64,000 nt of DNA from NCBI RefSeq assembly GCF_028623165.1, contig NZ_CP117770.1:1-64000 (forward strand), written 5' to 3'. This DNA comes from Nostoc sp. UHCC 0926. GTDB taxonomy: Bacteria > Cyanobacteriota > Cyanobacteriia > Cyanobacteriales > Nostocaceae. This document shows, one piece after another, positions 1 through 8,074 of the stretch. Each line of letters opens with the position of its first letter. Position 1 is the first letter of the stretch. A program made the translations under genes and the position numbers. The notes beneath the pieces are model-generated. The model was given only the letters and a program-made list of their open reading frames with translations, was not told the origin of the DNA and made no database searches.

Positions 1-106
1 AACGCTCTTTTGGTTGTAGCCCATCTATGAAACTAATAAACGCAAAGGAACACTAGAATTTCAATCAAATTATGCGGCGATGCCTACGGCGGTAAACTAT
101 GCTCTT

Positions 107-120
107 TATCCTCTAAGAAT
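107..120. repeat. Copy 1 of 13-bp dispersed repeat
   Basis: The sequence ATCCTCTAAGAAT lies just after the stop codon of the minus-strand GIY-YIG gene. Further copies lie near 1600, 1876, 1909 and 2146. On the minus strand it reads ATTCTTAGAGGAT, a TAG stop triplet followed by a purine-rich, Shine-Dalgarno-like tail. Confidence 0.6.
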
Positions 121-131
121 TAGTTGTAACT

Positions 132-836
132 TTACTCATCCATGAGTAATGCTTTCACCTTACGAACCGTATTGATTGCCACATCAGCTTTTTGGGCTGT
201 TTTCCGCAATGATAAGCCCTCATCAAATGCTGCAATTACTCGTTTCGATGAGGGTTTTGCTAAAAATTCCTCTGTTGATTCACCAATTGAAGGCCGACCA
301 ACGTGTTGACCCCAGTTTTTAGCGCGTTCCATACCCATTTTGATTGCATCTGAGCGCCTATAAGCTTGCTCTTGCTCTGTAATTAACTGCTCAATCCAGC
401 TAGGTTTGCCTGCTAGGATATCCACCTCAATTTTTGATAATGCCTTCGTTTGCATCCGCCGCAAATCACGCAGCACAGCCTTAGCTTCTTCGGGAGTAAA
501 AAAATTGTAATATTCAGTCAAGTTACCAATAGAAATATTGAAGAAGGAATATCGATATTTAAAATATTTCTCTACATTTGAGCGATGTGGCCAAGTTCCT
601 AATACTTTCATTGAAACATTTTCAAAATGCGCTGCTAATTCGTTTTTAATTTCAGCTACTCGCGCTTCAACTTCTCTACGAGTTACACCGATTTTATAAA
701 AGGTGTTCCCATCAGCATCTATTTGTAGGTAATAAAGAGTATTAGATAAAATCTTCCGAAACTCAGCTTGATACATTTGCAAATCTCGCAGACATTCATT
801 AAAAGTAGGAGAACTTTCGAGATAGGCAACTTGCAC
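132..836 (-). CDS. GIY-YIG (T5orf172-type) nuclease with C-terminal HTH; C-terminal half of a frameshifted gene
   Basis: This 234-residue reading frame starts with GTG. Residues about 35-115 look like a T5orf172/Mug113-type GIY-YIG nuclease core (YYLQID then FYKIGVTRR). Residues about 175-230 form a resolvase-like helix-turn-helix preceded by a VGRPS linker, as in Hin-type recombinases. The upstream minus-strand frame (CoiA-like, starting at 1318) overlaps it. Adding one A to the run of six A (plus-strand T at 838-843) would join the two into one protein of about 395 residues. I therefore read this as the 3' half of one gene, broken or expressed by slippage. The T5orf172 assignment is from motif memory and its DNA target is unknown. 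Confidence 0.7.
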   Translation of the reverse strand: MQVAYLESSPTFNECLRDLQMYQAEFRKILSNTLYYLQIDADGNTFYKIGVTRREVEARVAEIKNELAAHFENVSMKVLGTWPHRSNVEKYFKYRYSFFNISIGNLTEYYNFFTPEEAKAVLRDLRRMQTKALSKIEVDILAGKPSWIEQLITEQEQAYRRSDAIKMGMERAKNWGQHVGRPSIGESTEEFLAKPSSKRVIAAFDEGLSLRKTAQKADVAINTVRKVKALLMDE

Positions 837-1318
837 ATTTTTTCAAGTTCTTGCAACTTCTCCAACAGCATTGGTTCTTGAACTTGATTGAATAAGTTTA
901 GAGACAGCGCACCAACCGGAATTTTCCCAAGTTTTGTAAACTGATATCCCCCACCATAACGATATTCGTTACGTTCCAGTAATTTCTCTTTAATTAAAAT
1001 TTTTGGTACTTCTTTTTCAGGAACACCTCTATTTTTAATCCCGTAGTTATTCCACAGTTTTTTTAGCTTTTCTAGCTCTTTGCCAGTTAGCCAGATGTTG
1101 AAATTATCGTACAGTGGCAGCGTAGGAAGTAAGCGATCGCTACGGTTAACTTCCCGACAAGTTTCATGAGTATGGGCAAAGTGGTGTTCATTGCGCCGAC
1201 CTTTTTTAGCAGTCAGTTCACCCTCACAGTAGGGACACCCTAGCTGAGTCTTACCCCGTGGAACATCTTCAATTGGCACTAGGGTTTTGTCTCGATCAAT
1301 GCCATATCTGAGCCACAT
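719..1318 (-). CDS. CoiA-like zinc-binding protein; N-terminal half of a frameshifted gene
   Basis: The chosen ATG at 1318 has an AAGGAT ribosome site about 8 bases upstream. A longer frame to 1414 lacks such a site. The N-terminus carries CPYC, then HHFAH and a further His/Cys group, the zinc-binding and nuclease-like start seen in competence protein CoiA and relatives. A middle region of about 100 residues resembles a winged helix (KLWNNYGIKNRG). After LQELEKM, near 843, the frame turns into a low-quality tail that overlaps the GIY-YIG frame and stops at 719. Only about the first 160 residues are probably real. One extra base in the A6 tract restores continuity with the downstream nuclease. 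Confidence 0.6.
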   Translation of the reverse strand: MWLRYGIDRDKTLVPIEDVPRGKTQLGCPYCEGELTAKKGRRNEHHFAHTHETCREVNRSDRLLPTLPLYDNFNIWLTGKELEKLKKLWNNYGIKNRGVPEKEVPKILIKEKLLERNEYRYGGGYQFTKLGKIPVGALSLNLFNQVQEPMLLEKLQELEKMCKLPISKVLLLLMNVCEICKCIKLSFGRFYLILFITYK

Positions 1319-1423
1319 TTGGGAATATCCTTTATTTGATACACCAGTTTGATAGGATTTTGTTGCTCGTGAAGATGATTTTACTGTATCAAAAAAAGGT
1401 TGCCGTACAATCAATAATTATTA

Positions 1424-1475
1424 AGGGAGTAGAAGTCAGAAGTAGGGAGTAGGAGTAGGGAGTGGAGAGTAGAGG
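1424..1475. repeat. Degenerate GGGAGTAG heptamer-like tandem repeat
   Basis: Short tandem variants of GGGAGTAG (AGTAGGGAGTAGG, GGAGTGGAGAGTAG) lie between genes. This resembles the short tandemly repeated repetitive (STRR) sequences of Nostoc genomes. No coding role is apparent. The flanking bases 1319-1913 show only HIP1 sites, two 13-bp repeat copies and low-quality frames. Confidence 0.55.
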
Positions 1476-1597
1476 CTGGGGCATGGGGTATTGGGAATGT
1501 TGACTGTTGACTGAAGAGTTAGGAGTTATTCCCCTTGTCCCCATCTCCCTATTTTCAACAAATGCTGAAGCGATGGTGTTGAGGAGCGATCGCAGAA

Positions 1598-1611
1598 TTC
1601 CTCTAAGAATC
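1598..1611. repeat. Copy 2 of 13-bp dispersed repeat
   Basis: TTCCTCTAAGAATC is a one-base variant of the repeat at 107. It sits in non-coding DNA next to a GCGATCGC site. Confidence 0.5.
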
Positions 1612-1875
1612 AAACCCAAACTAATAAGAATTATTAGTAATACTCCGTCAATGCATTTCGCTATAAAAAAATGATGGTGAAAATTAATCACTGTTAGCTC
1701 AACTAAAAAATCTTGATTTATCAATACTTTTAGCTGTTGTAGAAGCTCCCACAGCGATAAGAGCTTCAAGAGGCGATTGCCTCCAGGAGTGGCCCACGCA
1801 GCCCATTTAATTATTGAGAATTGATGATAATGAAAAGATGAGGGACAACTGACTAAATACTGCGATCGCTCCTCC

Positions 1876-1923
1876 ATCCTCTAAGAATTAACCCCCTCCC
1901 TCTGTCTTATCCTCTAAGAATCC
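1876..1923. repeat. Copies 3 and 4 of 13-bp dispersed repeat
   Basis: ATCCTCTAAGAAT occurs at 1876-1888 and again at 1909-1921, 33 bases apart. The second copy supplies the TAG stop of the small pseudogene at 1914-2087. Confidence 0.6.
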
Positions 1924-2087
1924 TGGGAGGAAATTTTCTTAGCGATCGCATCCAATATCGTTGATATCTGGTCAGGGCTAGATAAACTCACCTGATACAC
2001 AGTGGTGGCATGAACTTGATTACTCCCTATTACCACCTGTAAGCCAGGTTCGCCCAGCAACTCTCTTAATTAATTTGGCTTTTCCAT
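1914..2087 (-). pseudogene. 57-codon small gene with an early in-frame stop
   Basis: From ATG at 2087 the minus frame reads MEKPN, then TAA (2072-2070), then an open stretch to TAG at 1914. The stretch has ordinary protein composition (LRELLGEPGLQVVIGSN and so on). A single C-to-T change would turn CAA into the stop. The product is unrecognised; the end reads SSQDS. The stop lies inside the 13-bp repeat, exactly as in the neighbouring gene at 2151. Confidence 0.5.
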
Positions 2088-2145
2088 TAATTTTTCTAGT
2101 AATAATAATCTTTAGTGATCGCTCTTACACCAAAGCAATCACTCT

Positions 2146-2159
2146 ATCCTCTAAGAATC
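2146..2159. repeat. Copy 5 of 13-bp dispersed repeat
   Basis: ATCCTCTAAGAATC again supplies the TAG stop of a minus-strand gene, the 98-codon gene ending at 2151. Confidence 0.6.
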
Positions 2160-2447
2160 TGGCTTCTCTCTTTGTGACTTGCGAAAGTCGATCAACGCTT
2201 TGAAAAGCGCCTCCGGGTCAAACCCAGAGGCGTTTTGAATGTTAATTGATACATCAGAGTTGAGACTGACAAATGAACCTGTAATTACTGTTAGCCCTGA
2301 TTCAGCTAAACCTAAAACTCGTGCTTTGGACTCAGCTGACAGCTTTTTCATCTGCTCTGTAAGCAGAGCTTCTTTTTCTTCTTGTGACAAGCCATCTAGC
2401 AGTCTCTTCACCTCATCCAGCCCCACAAATTTAATTCCTTCCAGCAT
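2151..2447 (-). CDS. Conserved-looking small protein of unknown function
   Basis: A 98-residue soluble protein. The first half is highly charged and helical (EVKRLLDGLSQEEKEALL, then KKLSAESKARVLGLAESG). The second half is more polar, with LNSDVSINIQN, and the end is basic. I do not recognise the family. It lies 54 bases downstream of the XRE regulator on the same strand and may be co-transcribed with it. Its TAG stop is embedded in the 13-bp dispersed repeat. The composition looks like a real gene and no competing frame is better. Confidence 0.6.
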   Translation of the reverse strand: MLEGIKFVGLDEVKRLLDGLSQEEKEALLTEQMKKLSAESKARVLGLAESGLTVITGSFVSLNSDVSINIQNASGFDPEALFKALIDFRKSQREKPDS

Positions 2448-2501
2448 AAATAGATACAGCCTGATAGTGGATAGCTATCAATGATACTTGCTTATGCGCG
2501 A

Positions 2502-2891
2502 TTAGACAGCGATCGCCGAGTCAAACCCCGTGCTGTAATTACCTGAAATAGCCGGATTTTGGCGTGTTCTCTTCCACTTGCGACCAATTGCTAATAATGC
2601 TGCTTCCATTTCATCTTCATCAGCAGCCTCAATCATTTCCGCAAGCCTTTTACTCGTGTCCCTTTCTGCTAATGGTTCCTCAGCCAATAGTTGACAAAAA
2701 TATTTTCTAGAGCCAGGGGCAAGCCGATCCATCCCCTCTAGTAAAGCTGCAAATACCTCTGGGCTTACCCATTTATGCCCGGAGCGAAACTGGGATAGGT
2801 GATTTTGGCTTATACCAGCTAGCCCGGCTAATTCCTTTCCCTGAATTCCGTGTCGATCCATCGCCTGCTTAAATAGCTGGTAAATCTGCAT
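2502..2891 (-). CDS. XRE-family helix-turn-helix regulator
   Basis: A 129-residue protein with an N-terminal Cro/C1-type HTH (about residues 8-60: GKELAGLAGISQNHLSQFRSG). It then has an acidic helical segment (AEMIEAADEDEMEAAL) and a short basic tail. Such proteins are plasmid or phage repressors or regulators in cyanobacterial accessory DNA. The ATG at 2891 follows a TAGGAAAT ribosome site. The AT-rich stretch at 2930-2980 upstream probably holds its promoter. The regulated genes are unknown; the small gene at 2151 and the repeats near 3060 are the nearest candidates. Confidence 0.75.
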   Translation of the reverse strand: MQIYQLFKQAMDRHGIQGKELAGLAGISQNHLSQFRSGHKWVSPEVFAALLEGMDRLAPGSRKYFCQLLAEEPLAERDTSKRLAEMIEAADEDEMEAALLAIGRKWKRTRQNPAISGNYSTGFDSAIAV

Positions 2892-3236
2892 AAACTTTTA
2901 TTTCCTACTCTTGTAACTACTAGATACAATTTATAGTATAATTTGCCTATTAGATAAATTGAATCAATTTACTAGGTTGATTTAGATCATAATTCTACCC
3001 CAAATAAAACAGCCCCGACAAGCTTACAGCTTATCAGAGCGATTTTTCAACTTGTGACAATCTTGTGACAATAATATGACAATGCAGCGTTTTTCTCAAA
3101 CGTCCTTTAACGGATATTTGAGAGTTAATCATGTGCCAGATGTAACCTCTTTTACAAAGTTGCTCCTCTCCTGTCAGAGACGCTTTGCGAATGGCGGAAA
3201 CCGCCAAGACCGCACTTTGCGCTGCGAGGTGCATCT
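2892..3236. other. Intergenic region with iteron-like repeats
   Basis: 345 bases without a convincing gene. They contain the AT-rich upstream region of the XRE gene, an imperfect hairpin around AAGCTTACAGCTT (3020-3032), the TGACAAT repeats listed separately, and a GC-rich palindromic stretch (GGCGGAAACCGCC, 3194-3206) just before the GIY-YIG gene. Confidence 0.6.
3052..3084. repeat. Three direct TGACAAT repeats (iteron- or operator-like)
   Basis: TTGTGACAATC (3052), TTGTGACAATA (3063) and ATATGACAATG (3074) are spaced exactly 11 bases apart, about one helical turn. This suggests protein binding on one DNA face, as for iterons, transposase end sites or a repressor. The neighbouring XRE protein is a candidate binder. 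Confidence 0.45.
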
Positions 3237-3902
3237 GTGACAGAGCAACATTATCGAATGACATTAAGCGATGCGATCGCACAGTATGGGTGCAAGTTTG
3301 GTGTAATTTACAGAATCTACTGCGACCAAACTGGATTTTCTTATGTTGGTCAGACTAGAGACATCAACAAAAATCAGCGATTATCTCGCATCAAGAGCCA
3401 TTACAATGCCCTGAAAAAAAGCTGTCATCCTTGTTCTAAGTTACAGGCGGCTTGGAATCGGACGAACGGGGAATCAATTAAAGATGAAATTTTAGAGATA
3501 ATAGCACCCGTCAATAGAAATGGGACTGACGCAGGTGAAAAAATGGCACAAGCCGAGAAGCGTTGGCAAAAACTTTATGGCTGTGATCAAAATTTAGGGG
3601 CATCTATTGATCGTTACTATGCCCTAAAAGCAGAAGAACTCAAACAGCTACGAAATACGGGAATTATTAATAACGCAACGTTTGTGTACTTCATTCTGAA
3701 GCTCAAAAATCCTTGGTGTGATCGCCCACTTCGTATCAAGCCCTTAGAACTATCTATTGAGTGGGATATCCCCGAAAGCAGTGTTTATGAGGCAATTGGC
3801 AAGCTCAAAGAGGCATTGAGCCGAGATACGTGTAAAAACCTGCAAGATTATCTGGAAACGCCTTCTATGACTAGATTTCAAAGATTTCTGGTGGTAGATT
3901 AA
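3237..3902 (+). CDS. GIY-YIG endonuclease-like protein
   Basis: A 221-residue protein. Residues about 22-75 carry the GIY-YIG fold signature (GVIYRIYC then YVGQTRD). A charged middle follows, then a C-terminal winged-helix-like part (IEWDIPESSVYEAIGKLKEA). The GTG start at 3237 has GAGG 8-9 bases upstream; the ATG seven codons later has none. GIY-YIG enzymes nick or cut DNA in homing, repair and mobile elements. The 3' end overlaps the convergent Tn3-type transposase gene by 32 bases. That suggests a shared history, and the transposase end may have been extended by insertion here. Confidence 0.7.
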   Translation: MTEQHYRMTLSDAIAQYGCKFGVIYRIYCDQTGFSYVGQTRDINKNQRLSRIKSHYNALKKSCHPCSKLQAAWNRTNGESIKDEILEIIAPVNRNGTDAGEKMAQAEKRWQKLYGCDQNLGASIDRYYALKAEELKQLRNTGIINNATFVYFILKLKNPWCDRPLRIKPLELSIEWDIPESSVYEAIGKLKEALSRDTCKNLQDYLETPSMTRFQRFLVVD

Positions 3903-6900
3903 TTGCAGCTTCAAATGGTTGCGGAATTGACTGTAAATTCACCACATAATCTCCATACCGTTTGATATGTCTCGTAATAAAAGGACTCAAAGCCTTAATA
4001 TATCTTTGATGAACAGGTTTACCCTGTGCCATTAGCGTCTGAATCGCTAGCGACATATCAACTGTGTTGTGCAAAATTACCGCACTTGCGACCAAATCTA
4101 AATATTTAAACCGCTTTTCCTGCTCAATCGGGTCATTTTCAGTAATCGTGCCATCCTTGCCGAAACAGACCCAATCTAGAAAATGATGGTATTTCTCTAC
4201 AATATTTGTTACGGCCGTAATCTCCTGACGCATCTTGGGGGAGGAGATATATTCAAGCAGAAACATTGTCCGCACAACTTTACCCAATTCTTGGAAAGCT
4301 TGATAAAGGCGATTTTTTTTACTATAACTACCCAATTTACGTAGAAGAGTGGAAGGCATTACCTTCCCCGCTTTAATCGACAGCACAACCCGTATCATGT
4401 CAAGCCAGTGTGTTTTAATTAGGTTCCAGTTGACCACACCCTTGAATAACGGGTCGATGTACTTATAAGTTGCTGACTCACTGGGACGCAGAAAAGTAAG
4501 GTCTTTCCAGTTACGGATACGTGGCATCAATTTGATACCCAGAAGATAAGAAATAGCAAACACTGGTCCTGACTGACCTTGAGTATCTGCGTACAAAGTA
4601 TCTGGTTGAATGTCAGAAATATTTTTCAGTAACCCGTCCAAAATATACACAGCCTCCCAAACACCGCAGGTAATAAAGTGGGTAAACAAGGCTATATATT
4701 TATCAGAAACATGGTGATAAGCAATACCACCATACCCGCCATAGCGGATGTGATATTCGCTGTGTAAATTATTTTCGTAAATCTCAAACTTACTTCCATC
4801 TGCCGCCGCTTTTTTCCCCGTACCCCAAATTGATGGTAGAGTAAAACGATTGAAAGCATTAATAATATCCCGAATCGCTGCCTCAATTTTCGGCGTACTA
4901 ATATGGCGACGGTTGGTATAGGAAATCATGTGAGATGTCACTACACCCCTAGAATGGCGAGCAGTTTGATTTGGTCCCAGGTTACACCCGTAGCCAAAAG
5001 TCGTGAAAATATAGCGCTCCTCTACTTTTTTGAATTTTGGTTCGCTTCCTGACTCATGTCCGAGATGCCGCGTCCAATTCAACCAATGTTCAACATTGCA
5101 AAGAATGTCTAAAATACTACGCTCCGGCATCAACTCACGGATTTTCGACTCTAATTCTTCCACTTCCTTGGGTTCGGGTGGTGATTTTAACCGTTTCAGT
5201 ACAGGTTCACCATCTTTATTAATTATTACTTGTTTTCCATCCGAGCAAATCTCATCGACATCCGTTGCTACCCGTGTTAGCAAAACACGTAAATGTTCAA
5301 CAAAGTCGGATGCATTATCAGGAAACCCAAGCTGGCAACAATACTCCGAAATTAGGGGTTCGCATTCTCCGTGAGTCAGCAATTGCTCGCGGAAATCGGC
5401 ATAGCTTTCCGAGCCAACAACACAAGCATCCCCCGTCTTAAATTCTGTAGCCAAGTAAGAAAAGACACAAATTTCTAACTGTCGGCGTACCAAAAGCTCA
5501 GTCCCATCCACCTCTAATACAATAAGATTTCGCCAGTTATTACTGATAAAATCTAGATCAATGTCAAACGGTAAATATTTACCCCGTTTGTGTTCGTTAT
5601 CCAACACAAACTTCAGTGCATTCAGGACCGATTCATCCGCAGAAGTACTGTTAATATCCAAAGAACGTACTAAATTAAACAACACCTTGCGGTTAGGGGA
5701 ATAAAACCGCCACATTAGCGGCAGATGATTGTTTGTGTTGTATGCCGCAATCTCTTCGTATTTAGTTAGCAGCAGTTCTGTACCACCATGTTCGTCTAAA
5801 ATAGATTGCACCTGTTCTCCTAAAACAGCAAAGTTTGCCACGGGGATACTAGACGGTGGTTCAAGATGCGTAAATTCCGAATTCGACGTTGTACATGTTG
5901 CTTCTTTTGATACCTTTAATACTTCTGCAAACGTAGCCAGTAACTCCGATGTTTCCGTTAAATGCTTGTCACGCAGTTCTTTTAATCGAAGTTTGGCATT
6001 GTTTTGAATCTTGAGAATGCGTCTAAGAAACATTTCGACGAGATGGTCGCGGGTTTTAATCTGCGCCTCGTACAATAGACATAGCAGCAAAGTTCGCCGT
6101 TTGGGCAAATTGATATCTTGAAACTCGGATATGTCTAAAGCTCTGCCTTGGGCTGCAAAGTACCTAATTTTGGTTCTGGCGATACTCGCCAACAATCGTT
6201 TAGCATCACCAAAAGTCATCAACGCATCAAACTTAGTTTGTAATTGTCGAACACCACTTAAAGTCGCACTTTTAGGTGGAGATTTCAGTAAATTGAGTGT
6301 AGCAGTTGATTCCAAAGCATCAGCAGACAGCAATTGGTCTAAATAAATCTGTTCGACTTGAGAAAGACCCGTAGATATTCGGGAAAATAAACGGTTATTA
6401 ACCGAAGCGCGAATATGACCGACCAAACGGTCAAGGGTGCTAAATGCAGGTAACTCGTACCTTTCCTTAACTAATTCTTCAATCGCTACGTTAATTAAAT
6501 CAGCAGGATGGTCCTTAACTTCTGCGGATATTGCAATAGCGATCGCAATTAATCTTTGGGCTGGTTTATCGTATTGCTTAACCCCCAGATATTCCCGAAT
6601 CGCATTTTGGTAATTGTAGCGCTGACGTTCGGAGGGAATTGCTTTTACCCAATCTTGTAACTTTAAATACGACCGTAAATATTTAATTACCGCAATAGGT
6701 ACTAGTTCCGGGTGGGGGAAATAACCAAGCCGTTGGAAGGATTTTAACATTACCATGAAACAAAGAAACCCTTCATGACTCTTAGTTTTGGACTTTCCCA
6801 GCTTAATTTCTGTCTCTGTTGGTGTATAAAGTTCTGCGAGTTCTTTAGCGTCGGGAAATTGCTTAAATTTAGGATATGCTGTACGGCCAATTAAGGTCAT
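3871..6900 (-). CDS. tnpA: Tn3-family transposase
   Basis: A 1009-residue protein of typical Tn3-family length. The N-terminus matches the DUF4158-like DNA-binding region. The C-terminal 400 residues form the DDE domain: candidate catalytic D701 (ADGSKFE), D772 (YADTQGQSGP) and E902 (NIVEKYHHF), with intact spacing. It would carry out replicative transposition between 38-bp-type inverted repeats. No resolvase gene or res site is evident nearby, and I could not identify the terminal repeats with confidence. The ATG at 6900 is the best N-terminus (MTLIGRTAYPKF, as in relatives). The gene appears complete. Confidence 0.93.
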   Translation of the reverse strand: MTLIGRTAYPKFKQFPDAKELAELYTPTETEIKLGKSKTKSHEGFLCFMVMLKSFQRLGYFPHPELVPIAVIKYLRSYLKLQDWVKAIPSERQRYNYQNAIREYLGVKQYDKPAQRLIAIAIAISAEVKDHPADLINVAIEELVKERYELPAFSTLDRLVGHIRASVNNRLFSRISTGLSQVEQIYLDQLLSADALESTATLNLLKSPPKSATLSGVRQLQTKFDALMTFGDAKRLLASIARTKIRYFAAQGRALDISEFQDINLPKRRTLLLCLLYEAQIKTRDHLVEMFLRRILKIQNNAKLRLKELRDKHLTETSELLATFAEVLKVSKEATCTTSNSEFTHLEPPSSIPVANFAVLGEQVQSILDEHGGTELLLTKYEEIAAYNTNNHLPLMWRFYSPNRKVLFNLVRSLDINSTSADESVLNALKFVLDNEHKRGKYLPFDIDLDFISNNWRNLIVLEVDGTELLVRRQLEICVFSYLATEFKTGDACVVGSESYADFREQLLTHGECEPLISEYCCQLGFPDNASDFVEHLRVLLTRVATDVDEICSDGKQVIINKDGEPVLKRLKSPPEPKEVEELESKIRELMPERSILDILCNVEHWLNWTRHLGHESGSEPKFKKVEERYIFTTFGYGCNLGPNQTARHSRGVVTSHMISYTNRRHISTPKIEAAIRDIINAFNRFTLPSIWGTGKKAAADGSKFEIYENNLHSEYHIRYGGYGGIAYHHVSDKYIALFTHFITCGVWEAVYILDGLLKNISDIQPDTLYADTQGQSGPVFAISYLLGIKLMPRIRNWKDLTFLRPSESATYKYIDPLFKGVVNWNLIKTHWLDMIRVVLSIKAGKVMPSTLLRKLGSYSKKNRLYQAFQELGKVVRTMFLLEYISSPKMRQEITAVTNIVEKYHHFLDWVCFGKDGTITENDPIEQEKRFKYLDLVASAVILHNTVDMSLAIQTLMAQGKPVHQRYIKALSPFITRHIKRYGDYVVNLQSIPQPFEAAINLPPEIFEI

Positions 6901-7306
6901 CTAGGTAGTATTTACAACACAAAAATCCAGTATGACTCAGAAATGATTTATCCCTCACTATCTAACCCAAAAGTATTTTATATCTTTGTGGGACGCAACT
7001 ACGCGCTAGTTGCGCTCACTGTGGTCAGTCAGTAGTGTAATTAAGGTATAAATTTTCTCTAGTGTACGGGAAGCCTTATAAAACGATAGGTCAAAATTGC
7101 TATAACATAGATACAGTAGGCGTTTCCAGACTATCTTGCAGGTTCTTACACGTATCTCGGCTCAATGCCCTCAAGTATTACAGCAAGCCCACGATTTTGT
7201 TGTTGAGTATTGGGAGCAGGTGTCTCAACAAACGTGAAGTATTCTCCACCAACTAAAACTAACAGCAATTGCTTCAGTATACGTTCTTTATTTAGAGAAA
7301 AGTACC
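6901..7306. other. Intergenic region with a palindrome and a possible gene remnant
   Basis: 406 bases between the transposase and the AlkB-like gene. A perfect 8-base stem (CGCAACTA / TAGTTGCG, 6994-7014) lies 94 bases upstream of tnpA and could be part of a resolution or regulatory site. A plus-strand open stretch without a start (about 7107-7238) ends in VEYWEQVSQQT and may be a gene fragment. Nothing else is seen. Confidence 0.4.
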
Positions 7307-7906
7307 GTGCAACAACTCAACTTGTTTACTGAATCAGCCCCAGTTTTACCTATCACCTACTATCCAGATTTCTTAAGCCTTGAACAAGCAAACTCACTCT
7401 ACCAACACTGCTTGAAACTGGAGTGGCAACAGAATCAAATCAGGATCGCCGGGAAAACAATGCCTGTCCCTCGTCTGGAGTGCATTTACGGTGATGCCGG
7501 ATGTGATTATCTTTACTCCAACAGCGTATTTTTGAAACCCCTGACTTGGACAGACAATCTGGCTAACTTGCGGGACAGAATCACTGCGCTAACTGGTTAC
7601 AAGTTCCGCATCGTCATTGGCAACCAGTACCGCAGTGGCCAGGATTCGATTGGTTGGCATTCCGACAATGAACCATCGATGGGATATGAGCCAGCGATCG
7701 CTTCTGTAAGTCTCGGCTGTGTTCGCAAATTCCAAATCAAACCGAGAAATGGCAAACCCACTGACTTCTGGCTGGAACACGGCAGCTTGCTCGTGATGCA
7801 CCCCGGCTGTCAGTCTACACATCTGCACCAAGTTCCTAAGACCAACAAAGTCGTTAGCACCCGAATTAATCTCACGTTTCGACCGCATACCGGAGGACAG
7901 AGATAA
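7307..7906 (+). CDS. AlkB-like 2OG-Fe(II) dioxygenase
   Basis: A 199-residue protein with the AlkB fold. The iron ligands are the HSD of WHSDNE (about residues 119-121) and a distal His in THLHQVPK. The 2-oxoglutarate-binding Arg lies in STRINLTFR near the C-terminus. AlkB proteins oxidatively remove alkyl groups from DNA or RNA bases. The length and the N-terminal LPITYYPDFLS segment match the short bacterial AlkB/ALKBH2-like class. The start is GTG at 7307. The gene stands alone, followed by hairpin-rich DNA and the replication gene. A role in nucleic-acid repair is likely from the family; the substrate is unknown. Confidence 0.88.
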   Translation: MQQLNLFTESAPVLPITYYPDFLSLEQANSLYQHCLKLEWQQNQIRIAGKTMPVPRLECIYGDAGCDYLYSNSVFLKPLTWTDNLANLRDRITALTGYKFRIVIGNQYRSGQDSIGWHSDNEPSMGYEPAIASVSLGCVRKFQIKPRNGKPTDFWLEHGSLLVMHPGCQSTHLHQVPKTNKVVSTRINLTFRPHTGGQR

Positions 7907-8002
7907 CAATCTAGCTGGCGTGTTGAGGATTTCATAGCCAGCAAAAGCTCTCACAAAAAGTTGAATCGGCGGCATAGGTGCAATGCCGCTCTATTTCCAT
8001 GC

Positions 8003-8053
8003 GTCAACGGTTCGGCTTCGCTCACCGTTGACCCTGAGCGCAGTGGAAGGGTC
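8003..8053. repeat. Paired hairpins upstream of the replication gene
   Basis: GTCAACGGT at 8003-8011 pairs perfectly with ACCGTTGAC at 8024-8032. GACCCT and AGGGTC (8030-8053) form a second overlapping stem. The pair resembles the palindromic repeats scattered between Nostoc genes. It could terminate the AlkB-like transcript or be replication-related. Confidence 0.45.
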
Positions 8054-8074
8054 AAAAAATAGAGGAAATACATC

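Noticed and set aside
1424..1475. Possible CRISPR-like array
   Set aside because: The repeats are short, degenerate and directly adjacent without unique spacers. No CRISPR array is visible anywhere in the window.
1389..1877. 162-codon minus-strand frame over intergenic repeats
   Set aside because: The translation is low-complexity and hydrophobic without a domain, and it crosses STRR-type repeats and 13-bp repeat copies.
5030..5374. Plus-strand frames inside the Tn3 transposase gene
   Set aside because: Shadow frames of a strongly supported 1009-residue protein.
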